A stretch of 64,000 bases of DNA. It comes from Streptomyces sp. M41(2017) (GTDB lineage: Bacteria > Actinomycetota > Actinomycetes > Streptomycetales > Streptomycetaceae). Numbering within the stretch: position 1 is the first letter of the stretch; each line of letters starts with the position of its first letter. The notes beneath the pieces were generated by a model. The model was not told where the DNA came from. It was given only the letters and a program-made list of their open reading frames with translations, and searched no databases. Positions 36,987 to 45,064 of the stretch are shown piece by piece. The stretch covers positions 1,674,001 through 1,738,000 of the forward strand of contig NZ_MWFK01000001.1 of the NCBI RefSeq assembly GCF_002078175.1, read 5' to 3'. Both the position numbers and the translations under genes were made by a program.

Positions 36987-37097
36987 GGTCAGCTTCAGCC
37001 ATGCCAGTAGTGTCCCTTATGTGACCGGCGTTCCGGCGTCATCGGGAACCAGCCGCTCCGGATCGCGCGACCCCGGCGTCGCGCCCCGTATACGCCT

Positions 37098-37135
37098 CGA
37101 ACACACGAATCTCACGTTCGTAAGAGTGTTCGTAA
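37098..37135 (+). promoter_or_regulatory. Repeated half-sites upstream of the AfsR-like gene
   Basis: CGAACAC (37098-37104) pairs with GTGTTCG (37126-37132), and inner ACGAA (37105-37109) with TTCGT (37117-37121). GTTCGTAA also occurs as a direct repeat 12 bases apart (37116 and 37128). The cluster ends 25 bases before the GTG start and could bind the regulator itself or another factor; binding is inferred only. Confidence 0.5.
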
Positions 37136-37160
37136 CAGTGGCTCGCTACTCTCCGGTGGT

Positions 37161-40136
37161 GTGAGTGTTACGGGTGGTGCGGAAGATCTGCGTTTTTCCT
37201 TACTGGGCCCGCTGCGGGCCTGGCGGGGCGGGACGGAGCTGGTGCTCGGTCCGCCGCAGCAGCGGGCGGTGCTGGCGGTGCTGCTGCTGCGCGGTGGACG
37301 CGCGGCCGGCGTCGGTGAACTCGTCGACGGCGTCTGGGGCCGCACCCCGCCGTCGGGCGCCGTCCCGATGCTGCGCACCTACGCGTCCCGGCTGCGCAAG
37401 GTGCTGGAGCCCGCCCGGCCGGCGGGCGCTCCACCCCGGCTCGTGGTGTCCGTCGGCGACGGATACGCCCTGCGCACCGAGGGGATCACCAGCGACCTCG
37501 GCGTGTTCGAGGAGAGCCTCGCGCAGGCCGAACGGCGCCGCGCCGCGGGCGACAGCCGTGCGGCGGCCCGGCTGCTCGGCGGCGCGCTCGCCGCGTGGCA
37601 GGGCCCGGCGCTGGGCGGTGTCCCCGGCCCCTTCGCCCGTGCCGAACGGACACGGCTGGCCGAACGGCGGCTGGGCACCCAGGAGTACCGGCTGCGGGTG
37701 GAACTCGAACTCGGCCGCCACGAGGCGGTGTTGCCGGAGCTGAAGGCGCTGCGGGACGCGCAGCCGCTGCGCGAGGCGGTGTGCGAACTGCTGCTGGTCG
37801 CCCTGTACCGGTGCGGTCGGCGGGCCGAGGCCCTGGAGATCTACGCACGCACCCGCCGCACCCTGGTGGACGAACTCGGCATCGAACCCGGCCCGTCCCT
37901 GCGCGCCGCCCACGCACGGCTGCTCACCGGCGAGCCGGACCTGTCGCCGCCGCCCGTGCCGGCCCCGGCCCCCGTCACCTCCGTCACCGCGGCCTCCGCG
38001 ACCTCCGCCGACGTGGCAGACGCGGACGCGGGACCCGCGGACGACCGCGAAGGGGCCGAGCCCGTACGGGCCAGGGGAGCCGTCCATCCGTCCCAACTCC
38101 CGGCCGATCTCGCACTGTTCACCGGACGGGAGGCCGAACTCGGGCTCGTGGAGGCGCTGCTGCCCCCCGCCGACCACCCCGACAAGGCCGTGATCGGCCT
38201 CATCAACGGCATGGCGGGGGCCGGCAAGACCACGCTGGCCGTCCACTGGGCGCACCGGGCCGCCCACCGCTTCCCCGACGGAAGCCTCTACGTCAACCTG
38301 CGCGGATACACCCAGGGCGGCTCCGTGATGCACCCCTCCGAGGCGCTGGAGACCTTCCTCGTGGCGCTCGGCGTGGCCCCGCAGGCCGTCCCCGAAGGGC
38401 TCGACGCGCAGGCCGCCCTGTACCGCAGCGTCCTCGCCCGCCGCCGCGTGCTGATCGTGCTCGACAACGCCCGCGACACCGAGCAGATACGGCCGCTGCT
38501 GCCCGGCACCCCGGGCTGCCTGGTCATCGTCACCAGCCGCAGCCGGCTGACCGGCCTGGTGGCGGGACACGGCGCCCATCCGCTGACCCTCGGTCCGCTC
38601 ACCGGTGACGAGGCACGCGCCATGCTGGCCCGCCGCCTCGGCCCCTCCCGGGTGGCGGCGGAACCGCGGGCCGCCGACGCCATCGTCGAGCTGTGCGCCC
38701 GGCTGCCGCTGGCCCTCGCCATCGTGGCCGCGCGGGCCGCCCACCACCCCGGGTTCCGGCTCGCGGACATCGCCGCGGAACTCCGCGAGAACCACGGCAG
38801 CCTGGACGCCTTCACCGGCGGCGACGCCCGCACGGACGTACGCGCCGTCTTCTCCTGGTCGTACCACGCGCTGTCGCAGCCGGCGGCGGAGCTCTTCCGC
38901 CGGCTCTCCCTGCACCCGGGGCCCGACATCGGCACCGCCGCGGCCGCGGCCCTGGCCGCCGAGCCGGCCCGCACGGTCCGCGCCCGGCTGGGCGAGCTCA
39001 CCGGGGCCAGCCTGCTCGGCGAACACGCGCCCGGCCGCTACGCCTTCCACGACCTGCTGCGCGCCTACGCGGGGGAACTGGCCGACGCCGAGGACGGCGC
39101 GGAGCGGCGCGCGGCGGCGCTGCTGCGCCTGCACGACCACTATCTGCACACCACCCACAACGCCTCCGCGACCATCGGTCCGCTGCGCGAGACCCTCCCC
39201 CTGCCGTCCAGCACAACGGACAGCGGGCCCTTGCGGTTCACCGGCCGCAAGCAGGCCATGAACTGGCTGCGCGCCGAGCGGCACGTGCTGCGCGCGGTCG
39301 TCGAGCAGGCCGCCGCGCACGGCCACGAGGACCACGCCTGGCGCACCGCGGTGGGCCTCGACCTCTACTTCGACCGGCTCGGCTTCTGGCACGACCTGAT
39401 GGAGATCAACAGTGCCGCGCTGCGCGCCGCCCGTGCCGTCGGCGACCGGACCGGCGAGGCGCACGCACTGCGGGGACTGGGCTTCTTCCACACACGGTTC
39501 GCGCACTCCGCGGAGGCCCGCCGCGACCTCGGCCGCGCGCTGGAGCTGTTCCGGGCGGAGGGCGACGCGTTCGGCGAGGCCCGCACCCGGCGCTGCCTCG
39601 CCTACCAGGCCAACGGCGAGGGCCGGTTCGCCGTCTCGCTCGACCATTACGCGCACGCCCGCGAGCTGTACCGGAGGAAGGGCAGCACGAGCAGTGAGGC
39701 GATCGTCCTGAACGAGGTCGGCTGGACGTACATCCTGCTCGGCGAGCACGACAAGGCGCTGGAACACTGCGAGAAGGCCGTCGCCCTGCATCAGGAGATC
39801 GGCGACCCGGTCGGCGAGGCCGCCGCGCAGGACAGTGTCGGATACGCGCATCACCAGCTGGGCCAGTACGGCGCGGCGGTCGAACGCTTCGAGCGGGCGG
39901 TGACGCTCTACCGGGAGATCGGCGACCACTACCTGGAGGCCGACACCCTGCGGCACGCGGGGGACGCGCACCTCGCCGCGGGCGACCGGGACACGGCGGT
40001 CGCCGCGTTCCGGAGGGCGCTCGCCCTCCTGGAGGAGACCGGCCACCCGGAGGCACCGGACCTGCGGGAGACCCTGCGCGGTCTGGACGACTCGGGCCGG
40101 AATGACGGGGGCACGAGCGGGAGCGGAGGCGCGTGA
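37161..40136 (+). CDS. AfsR/SARP-family transcriptional regulator with NB-ARC and TPR domains
   Basis: A 991-residue multidomain activator. An OmpR-like DNA-binding domain (RFSLLGPLRAW, residues 11-105) precedes a bacterial transcriptional activation domain (to about 255), an Ala/Pro linker, an NB-ARC STAND ATPase with P-loop G350-MAGAGKTT-358, and C-terminal TPR-like repeats from about 740. Codon 14 (37200-37202) is TTA, the rare leucine codon read by BldA tRNA, so translation should depend on bldA. It converges with the sigma gene, the two stop codons being adjacent. Its position at the edge suggests control of the downstream secretion locus (inference). Confidence 0.93.
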   Translation: MSVTGGAEDLRFSLLGPLRAWRGGTELVLGPPQQRAVLAVLLLRGGRAAGVGELVDGVWGRTPPSGAVPMLRTYASRLRKVLEPARPAGAPPRLVVSVGDGYALRTEGITSDLGVFEESLAQAERRRAAGDSRAAARLLGGALAAWQGPALGGVPGPFARAERTRLAERRLGTQEYRLRVELELGRHEAVLPELKALRDAQPLREAVCELLLVALYRCGRRAEALEIYARTRRTLVDELGIEPGPSLRAAHARLLTGEPDLSPPPVPAPAPVTSVTAASATSADVADADAGPADDREGAEPVRARGAVHPSQLPADLALFTGREAELGLVEALLPPADHPDKAVIGLINGMAGAGKTTLAVHWAHRAAHRFPDGSLYVNLRGYTQGGSVMHPSEALETFLVALGVAPQAVPEGLDAQAALYRSVLARRRVLIVLDNARDTEQIRPLLPGTPGCLVIVTSRSRLTGLVAGHGAHPLTLGPLTGDEARAMLARRLGPSRVAAEPRAADAIVELCARLPLALAIVAARAAHHPGFRLADIAAELRENHGSLDAFTGGDARTDVRAVFSWSYHALSQPAAELFRRLSLHPGPDIGTAAAAALAAEPARTVRARLGELTGASLLGEHAPGRYAFHDLLRAYAGELADAEDGAERRAAALLRLHDHYLHTTHNASATIGPLRETLPLPSSTTDSGPLRFTGRKQAMNWLRAERHVLRAVVEQAAAHGHEDHAWRTAVGLDLYFDRLGFWHDLMEINSAALRAARAVGDRTGEAHALRGLGFFHTRFAHSAEARRDLGRALELFRAEGDAFGEARTRRCLAYQANGEGRFAVSLDHYAHARELYRRKGSTSSEAIVLNEVGWTYILLGEHDKALEHCEKAVALHQEIGDPVGEAAAQDSVGYAHHQLGQYGAAVERFERAVTLYREIGDHYLEADTLRHAGDAHLAAGDRDTAVAAFRRALALLEETGHPEAPDLRETLRGLDDSGRNDGGTSGSGGA

Positions 40137-40829
40137 TCAGGCGGCGGCGCGCTCCGGTCGTCCGGACGGCGCCTGCCGGTCCTGTTCCTGGCGGTCCTGT
40201 GTCCGCCGGTCCTCGGCCGCCGGGTCCTGTGCCTGCCGGGTGCTCCGCCGTTCCGTCCGCGCCGGCTCCCGGTCCGCGTCCTCCACGACGACGCCGTGGT
40301 CGCGCAGGGCCAGCCGCAGACTGCGCAGGGCGTAGTACACCCGGGACTTGACCGTGCCCTGGGGGATGCCGAGGGCGTCCGCGGCCTCCTGGGTGGTGCG
40401 GTCCGCGAAGAACGTCGCCCGGATGACGTCACGGTGGGCTGGCGTGAGCTTCTCCAGCGCCTCCTGCACCACGATCGACGACAGCATCTGCTCGATGTCG
40501 TCGACCTCGGCGCCCAGTTCGCTCAGCCAGGTGGCACCGCCGATCTCCAACGGCCGCGCCATCCGCGTCCGGTGCCCGTCGATGACGAGGTTGCGCGCCA
40601 CCCGGAACATCCAGGGGCGCACCGCCATCCCCTCGTCGTCGACCAGGTTCCGCTTGTTCCAGCAGCGCAGCAGTGTCTCCTGGATGACGTCCTCGGTACG
40701 GTGCGTGTCCCCGCCGAGCATGCGCAGCACGTACGTGTAGAGCGCCGGACCGTGTTCCAGATACAGGTCGCGCAGCGCCCGCTCCTCGGCGGAGACCGCG
40801 CTCGCCGATCCGATGACCGTCACGTTCAT
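40137..40829 (-). CDS. ECF sigma factor, SigL-like
   Basis: A 230-residue extracytoplasmic-function sigma factor. Region 2 covers about residues 20-90 (LYLEHGPALYTYVLRML, TEDVIQETLLRCWNKR, WMFRVARNLVIDGHRTR). Region 4 covers about 118-172 (LEKLTPAHRDVIRATFFADR, IPQGTVKSRVYYALRSLR). It resembles mycobacterial SigL. A charged Arg/Gln/Asp tail of about 50 residues is unusual. No anti-sigma gene is adjacent. Mycobacterial SigL is reported to use TGAACC at -35 and CGT-type -10; that pattern recurs eleven times in the next 23 kb, making this the likely master switch (inference). Region 3 is absent, as expected. Confidence 0.93.
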   Translation of the reverse strand: MNVTVIGSASAVSAEERALRDLYLEHGPALYTYVLRMLGGDTHRTEDVIQETLLRCWNKRNLVDDEGMAVRPWMFRVARNLVIDGHRTRMARPLEIGGATWLSELGAEVDDIEQMLSSIVVQEALEKLTPAHRDVIRATFFADRTTQEAADALGIPQGTVKSRVYYALRSLRLALRDHGVVVEDADREPARTERRSTRQAQDPAAEDRRTQDRQEQDRQAPSGRPERAAA

Positions 40830-40894
40830 GGTGTGCTCCTGTTCCTTGGGAATGGCCGGCCCCGTGGGGGGTACGAGGAGCCGGGTCCTTCCGG

Positions 40895-40921
40895 GGAACG
40901 GAGTGTTCCGAGGGGTGTTCC
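40895..40921 (-). promoter_or_regulatory. Possible ECF-type promoter of the sigma gene
   Basis: On the minus strand, GGAACA (40921-40916), a 15-base spacer and CGTTCC (40900-40895) lie 66 bases before the sigma start. This is a loose match with a short spacer. The remaining intergenic sequence 40830-41012 contains no other gene. Confidence 0.35.
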
Positions 40922-41012
40922 ACGTTCGTTTGACGTCGGTTGTACGGATCGATGGACGAGCTGGTCGGGACGGGTGTGACCAGAGGTACGGATGAGGTTT
41001 GCGCTCCGTGAC

Positions 41013-42119
41013 TCAGACGTAGGCCGCCAGTGCCTCCACCTGCTTGCGGACCTGGCCGACGAGCGCCGCGTATCCCGGGGGCAGCAGACCGTTGCGTTCC
41101 AACGTGGCCCACATGTGCAGCAGTTCACGGCCGTGCGCGACCACCGCCCGGTCGTCGTCGAGCTGCTGCCACGCGGCCGCCGCCCGCGCCACCTCCGCCG
41201 GGGCCCGGCCGTCCCGGGCGCGGCACCGGATCCGGGCCACCGCGAGGGCCAGCACGATGGCCTCCCGGTGGTCGCCACGCAGGTGGGCGAGGTAGGCCTC
41301 GACGGCCCGCGCCTCCACGGCGTGCGGATGCTCGGCGCCCAGCGACTCGGTGAGGCCCTCGCGCAGCTCGGTCGCGTCGTCGAAGGCCTCGTCGAGCATG
41401 CCCGCGGCGGCGAGCCCGTTGATCCGGCCGATCCGCTCGGTGAGCCAGTCCGGGAAGTCGGTGCGTACGGCGGGCGCGGTCACGGCCGCCGGGTCCGGCA
41501 CCTCCGCCCGCGCGGCGGCGGTGGCCCGTGCCCGGGCCACCGCGGTCGCGACGGCGGAGGCGGTGGCCGCGGCGGACGGCGGCACGACGACGGCCGCGGG
41601 GGCGGATGCCCGCTCGGGGACGGCGGCCGGAAGCGGCGCGGGCGCCACCAGGTCGACGGGGGCGGCGACCGGCGCGGGCGCCGGGGATGCGAACACGGCC
41701 GGGGCGGCGACCGGCGCGGGCGTCGGGGCCGGAATCGCGGGGGCGGACTCCGCCGGCGCCGGTGCCGGGGTCTGTGCCACGGGCGCGGGCTCGGCCCGGG
41801 CGGGTGCCTGGGCCGGAACCGCCGTCGCGGGCGGGGTGTCGTGCCGGGAGGGGCCGGGGTCGGCGGCCGGGGGCGGTGCGGGGGCCTCGTCCGGGTCGAG
41901 GACGAGGCTGGAGCCGTCCGGGAGGACCCGGAGGACGAACCGGGCCGCGTCCGGACCGTCGAACACCGTCGCCTCGACGGCGCCGCCGCGCTCCTCCGCG
42001 TGGGCCTGCAGCCGGTCGAGCACCGCCTCGTGCACGGACTGGCCCGGCGCGGGGACCAGGGTGTGTCCGTCGATCTCGGCGATCCCCTCACCGGAGATGT
42101 ACACGTCGAAGTGGGCCAT
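41013..42119 (-). CDS. Hypothetical protein: beta-rich N-domain, Ala/Pro linker, helical C-domain
   Basis: A 368-residue protein. Residues 1-75 form a compact domain (FDVYISGEGIAEIDGHTLVP, VHEAVLDRLQAHAEERG, FVLRVLPDGSSLVLDPDE) that reappears in the gene at 63534. Residues 80-215 are an Ala/Pro low-complexity linker. The C-terminal 140 residues are helical with TPR-like periodicity (FDDATELREGLTESLGAEHPHAVEARAV). No signal peptide. It follows the transglycosylase gene by 11 bases, so it shares the minus-strand sigma promoter at 43027-43055. No known function. Confidence 0.8.
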   Translation of the reverse strand: MAHFDVYISGEGIAEIDGHTLVPAPGQSVHEAVLDRLQAHAEERGGAVEATVFDGPDAARFVLRVLPDGSSLVLDPDEAPAPPPAADPGPSRHDTPPATAVPAQAPARAEPAPVAQTPAPAPAESAPAIPAPTPAPVAAPAVFASPAPAPVAAPVDLVAPAPLPAAVPERASAPAAVVVPPSAAATASAVATAVARARATAAARAEVPDPAAVTAPAVRTDFPDWLTERIGRINGLAAAGMLDEAFDDATELREGLTESLGAEHPHAVEARAVEAYLAHLRGDHREAIVLALAVARIRCRARDGRAPAEVARAAAAWQQLDDDRAVVAHGRELLHMWATLERNGLLPPGYAALVGQVRKQVEALAAYV

Positions 42120-42130
42120 CGCTGTCCTCC

Positions 42131-42949
42131 TCATGCGGCGGGGCCGGTCGTGGTGGCGTCCGGGTCGGGGGTGACGCCGGGGGTGGCGCCCGAGGGCGGC
42201 GCGCCGATGCCCTGGTACTTCGCGAACTGGGCGCGGATCGCGAGGACATAACCCTGGGCCTCGTTGGTCTGCGGAACGCCCTTGGCCGCCTTGACCGCGT
42301 CCATCCCGACGTCGTACGCGGCGAGCGCGAGGTCGAGCGAGGTGTTGCTCGTCCCGTCCTCGCCGGTCTCCTGGATCACGCCGTCGTCGATCAACTGCTG
42401 GCCCTGTTTGGCCAGCTCGCACAGGTAGCGGCCCTGCGCCATGATCGAGTCCTCCGCGTCCAGGGCGGAGGTCTTGCCGTTGTCGTCGTCGTCCTTGCCG
42501 TACTGCTTGAAGATCTCGGGCGGCAGCTGGGAGATGCCCTCCTCGCCGTTCGGGCCGACGAGGGTCTTGTTGAAGCCGGACTCCTTCTCGATCTGCGAGG
42601 CGATGACGATCGGGCCGATCGCGCCGCACAGTTCACCGGCGTTCTGGATGGGGTCCACCAGGTCCTCGGGCACCGTCGAGGTGTCCAGCTGTCCCTTGCC
42701 GTCGCCCTGGAAGATGCTCAGGGTCTGGTCCGCGGTGTCCTCGCTGGGGGGATCGCCGCCACCGCCGTGGAACAGCAGGTAGAGCGCGATGAGCGGGGCG
42801 AGCAGGACGCCGAACCCGCCCAGGATCACGACGACGACCAGCGTGCCGGCCAGGGCGAGCGGCGACAGCAGGCAGCCGCAACCGGTGCCCGCGATGATGC
42901 CGTTCCGGACGGCGGTCGACGCACCGCCTTCTCCGCCTTCTCCACTCAT
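42131..42949 (-). CDS. Membrane-anchored lytic transglycosylase (SLT fold), VirB1-like
   Basis: A 272-residue protein. A short cytoplasmic N-terminus precedes one or two hydrophobic segments (residues 27-60) and an extracellular SLT domain from about 105. The catalytic glutamate is E123 in IEKESGFN, followed by GEEGISQLPP and a late LALAAYDVG motif. It should cut peptidoglycan glycan strands, a job that VirB1 proteins do to let secretion machines cross the wall. ATG 42949 is chosen over an upstream TTG at 43030. It is divergent from the T4SS-like operon and preceded by its own sigma-type promoter. Confidence 0.85.
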   Translation of the reverse strand: MSGEGGEGGASTAVRNGIIAGTGCGCLLSPLALAGTLVVVVILGGFGVLLAPLIALYLLFHGGGGDPPSEDTADQTLSIFQGDGKGQLDTSTVPEDLVDPIQNAGELCGAIGPIVIASQIEKESGFNKTLVGPNGEEGISQLPPEIFKQYGKDDDDNGKTSALDAEDSIMAQGRYLCELAKQGQQLIDDGVIQETGEDGTSNTSLDLALAAYDVGMDAVKAAKGVPQTNEAQGYVLAIRAQFAKYQGIGAPPSGATPGVTPDPDATTTGPAA

Positions 42950-42974
42950 GGCGCCCGCCTTCTTCCCCACACCT

Positions 42975-43004
42975 TGAACCGCTGCGGCCACATGACCCGT
43001 TGTG
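42975..43004 (+). promoter_or_regulatory. Sigma-type promoter A (T4SS-like operon)
   Basis: TGAACC (42975-42980), 17-base spacer, CGTTGTG (42998-43004); the start codon at 43072 is 67 bases beyond. One of eight exact matches in the locus. Confidence 0.8.
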
Positions 43005-43026
43005 CTGTCCGACGGGCTCGACAGAT

Positions 43027-43055
43027 CCAAACGGCGCCCGGAGCAAAGAAGTTCA
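43027..43055 (-). promoter_or_regulatory. Sigma-type promoter J (transglycosylase)
   Basis: On the minus strand TGAACT (43055-43050), 16-base spacer, CGTTTGG (43033-43027), 77 bases before the transglycosylase start. It faces promoter A, so the two transcripts would overlap at their 5' ends. Confidence 0.6.
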
Positions 43056-43071
43056 AACCAGTGGAAACCAG

Positions 43072-44409
43072 ATGAGCCAAAGCAGCGGATTCACGAGCGA
43101 AGAGGGGGGCGGGGCACACATGGGCACTCCTTCGGCACTGCCGTCGGGCCCGGGGTCATGGGTACGGGGACCGAAGAACCCACAGCCGACGCCTCCGGAA
43201 GCGCGGCCCGCTCCCGAGGCCGACGGGACCGCCGCGGAGCCCGCCGGCTCCCCGGCTGCCCCGCAGGCACCGGCCGGAAACCCGGCCGCCCCGGTCCTCC
43301 CGGCACACCCGACATCCCCGGCCCCGCAGCAGATACCCGGCGCCGGGCAGCAGGCGGCTCCGGCCGGTCCGCACGGGGCACCTCGGGTTCCCGCGGCGCA
43401 GGCCCCTGTCGGGCCCGCCGCCCCGCAGGCCCAGGCGGCTCCGGTGCAGGCTCCCCCGGCGCAGGCGACTCCGGTCCAGGCGCCCCCCGTCCAGGCGGCG
43501 CCCGTTCACGCGCAGCCCGTCCAGGCGCCCCCCGTTCACCACGTGGCACCGCAGGCACAGCCGGCGCCCGTACAGCAGGCTCCTGTGCAGGCGGCCCCCG
43601 CCCCGGCGGCTCCGGTCCGGCCCGGCGGACCGCAGGCCCCGGCAACCCCGGTCGCATCAGCTCCTGTTCAGCACGGGCATCCTCACCAGAGCGCGCCTCA
43701 GGCCACGTTCCAGCAGGCCGCCGACGCGCAGTACGTCGCCCCCGCCCCGCAGCCGGCACCCGCGCCACAGGCCGTGGCGCAGGCCCGGTCCGCCGCCCCC
43801 GTGGCCCCGCAGCCGACCGCCCCCGCCGCACCCGCACCCCGGAAGGCCGCCGCGCGCCCCAAGGCCGCGGCCGCCCCGGCGCGGGCGGCCGGCGGGCGGC
43901 GGCCTGCTCCGGCCGCCGACGCCGAGCCCGGCTGGGGCCGGCCCAAGAAGCCCCGGCCCGCCCGCGGGAAATCGCGCGACGACGTCGGCTGGGTGAAGGC
44001 CCACGGCGGATCCGGCGCGACCTCGATGGTCGAGGCCTTCGGCGGCGTCGACGTGGGAGCCCGCTGGCCCGACCCGGCCCGCGGCGAACCGCGCCGGGTC
44101 GTGCTCGTCGGCCGCACCAGCGCGCGCGGGCTCCAGTCCGTCTCCCAGGCACTCGGCGCGCTGAAGGACGGCAACGCCCCGCAGGGTCTCGAACTGCTCG
44201 GCGTGGTCCTCGTCGCCGACGCCCCCGGACGGCTGCCGCTCAGCCTGCTCCGCCGTATCCGCGTGCTCCGCTCGGTCGCCCGCGTGCACCGCGTGCCGTG
44301 GATCCCGGCCTGGCGCACCGGCGGCCGGCCGAGGTCCGTCCCCAGGCAACTCGCCACGCTCTCCAAGCTGGTGGGCGGCGAGCTCTACGGCGAGGGAGCC
44401 GTGTCATGA
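43072..44409 (+). CDS. Pro/Ala/Gln-rich protein with conserved C-terminal domain, T4SS-operon leader gene
   Basis: A 445-residue protein. Residues 20-280 are low complexity, with imperfect PVQAPP/PVQAAP repeats. A basic stretch (KKPRPARGKSRDD) follows, then a folded domain of about 130 residues: VGWVKAHGGSGATSMVEAFG, VVLVGRTSARGLQSVSQAL, LELLGVVLVADAPGRLPL and VHRVPWIPAWRTGG. The GG-SGATS segment is loop-like, but it is not a full Walker A. I recall similar domains in actinomycete conjugation-like clusters. ATG 43120, with a G-rich ribosome binding site, is an alternative start. Its stop overlaps the next start (ATGA). Confidence 0.75.
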   Translation: MSQSSGFTSEEGGGAHMGTPSALPSGPGSWVRGPKNPQPTPPEARPAPEADGTAAEPAGSPAAPQAPAGNPAAPVLPAHPTSPAPQQIPGAGQQAAPAGPHGAPRVPAAQAPVGPAAPQAQAAPVQAPPAQATPVQAPPVQAAPVHAQPVQAPPVHHVAPQAQPAPVQQAPVQAAPAPAAPVRPGGPQAPATPVASAPVQHGHPHQSAPQATFQQAADAQYVAPAPQPAPAPQAVAQARSAAPVAPQPTAPAAPAPRKAAARPKAAAAPARAAGGRRPAPAADAEPGWGRPKKPRPARGKSRDDVGWVKAHGGSGATSMVEAFGGVDVGARWPDPARGEPRRVVLVGRTSARGLQSVSQALGALKDGNAPQGLELLGVVLVADAPGRLPLSLLRRIRVLRSVARVHRVPWIPAWRTGGRPRSVPRQLATLSKLVGGELYGEGAVS

Positions 44410-44687
44410 CCCCACCCCTCCTCGACGCGCGGTTCCTCGCCGCGTACACCCCGCCCGTGGGTGCCGACACGATCCTCGGCCTGCTCGCCTGGTGCGCCTC
44501 GGCGTGCGGGGTCGGGGGACTGATCATCGTCGGCATCCAGATGGCGCTCCAGCTGCGCCGCGGCGACCCCGGCGAGGGCGGCGAGCACTTCCGCGGCGTC
44601 TTCTTCGTCACCCTCAGCTGCCTGGTCGCGACCTGCGCCGGGCCGCTCGTCGCGGCCCTCGGCAGCCTCCAGCTCCTCGGTCCCTGA
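44406..44687 (+). CDS. Small two-TM protein, VirB2/TrbC pilin-like (copy 1)
   Basis: A 93-residue protein with two membrane helices (about 24-48 and 66-90: LLAWCASACGVGGLIIVGIQ and FFVTLSCLVATCAGPLVAAL) joined by a short charged loop QLRRGDPGEGGEHF. Size, topology and position early in a T4SS-like operon resemble VirB2/TrbC pilins or the small membrane proteins of Gram-positive systems. The next gene is a diverged paralogue with the same layout. It starts within the stop of the previous gene. No signal peptidase site is obvious. Confidence 0.75.
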   Translation: MTPPLLDARFLAAYTPPVGADTILGLLAWCASACGVGGLIIVGIQMALQLRRGDPGEGGEHFRGVFFVTLSCLVATCAGPLVAALGSLQLLGP

Positions 44688-44763
44688 CCGCACCACCCCC
44701 GCGCAACACCAGTCACCCAGTCGCCCACCGCTCGTGCCGGGCGCCGATTCCTCGGAGATCCCC

Positions 44764-45051
44764 ATGTCCTCTCTGCTCTACGAAGCCTCCAACATCCTCG
44801 CCGCCGGTGTCCCCCAGCCGGCCCGCAACGCCCCCGGTGAGCTGACCAGCAAGGTCAACACGGTCCTCGGCATAGCCGCCTGGGCCGGCACCGCCGCCGG
44901 TGTCGCCGGAGTGCTCATCACCGGCGCGATGATGGCCGTCTCGGTGAAGCGCGGCGAGAGCTCGGAGCACATGAGCCGGCTCGGCATGGTCCTCGGCGGC
45001 TGTGTCCTCGTCGCCACCGCGGGCCCGCTGATCAGCTTCGTCTTCGCGTAA
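44764..45051 (+). CDS. Small two-TM protein, VirB2/TrbC pilin-like (copy 2)
   Basis: A 95-residue protein starting at ATG 44764, GGAG upstream. Two helices (GIAAWAGTAAGVAGVLITGA and LGMVLGGCVLVATAGPLISF) flank the loop VKRGESSEHMS, matching copy 1 in order, length and loop chemistry. The N-terminal 35 residues are polar. It lies 76 bases after copy 1 and 13 before the next gene. The pilin role is inferred from topology and operon position, not sequence identity. Confidence 0.75.
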   Translation: MSSLLYEASNILAAGVPQPARNAPGELTSKVNTVLGIAAWAGTAAGVAGVLITGAMMAVSVKRGESSEHMSRLGMVLGGCVLVATAGPLISFVFA

Positions 45052-45064
45052 GCGGGCGCCGGTC

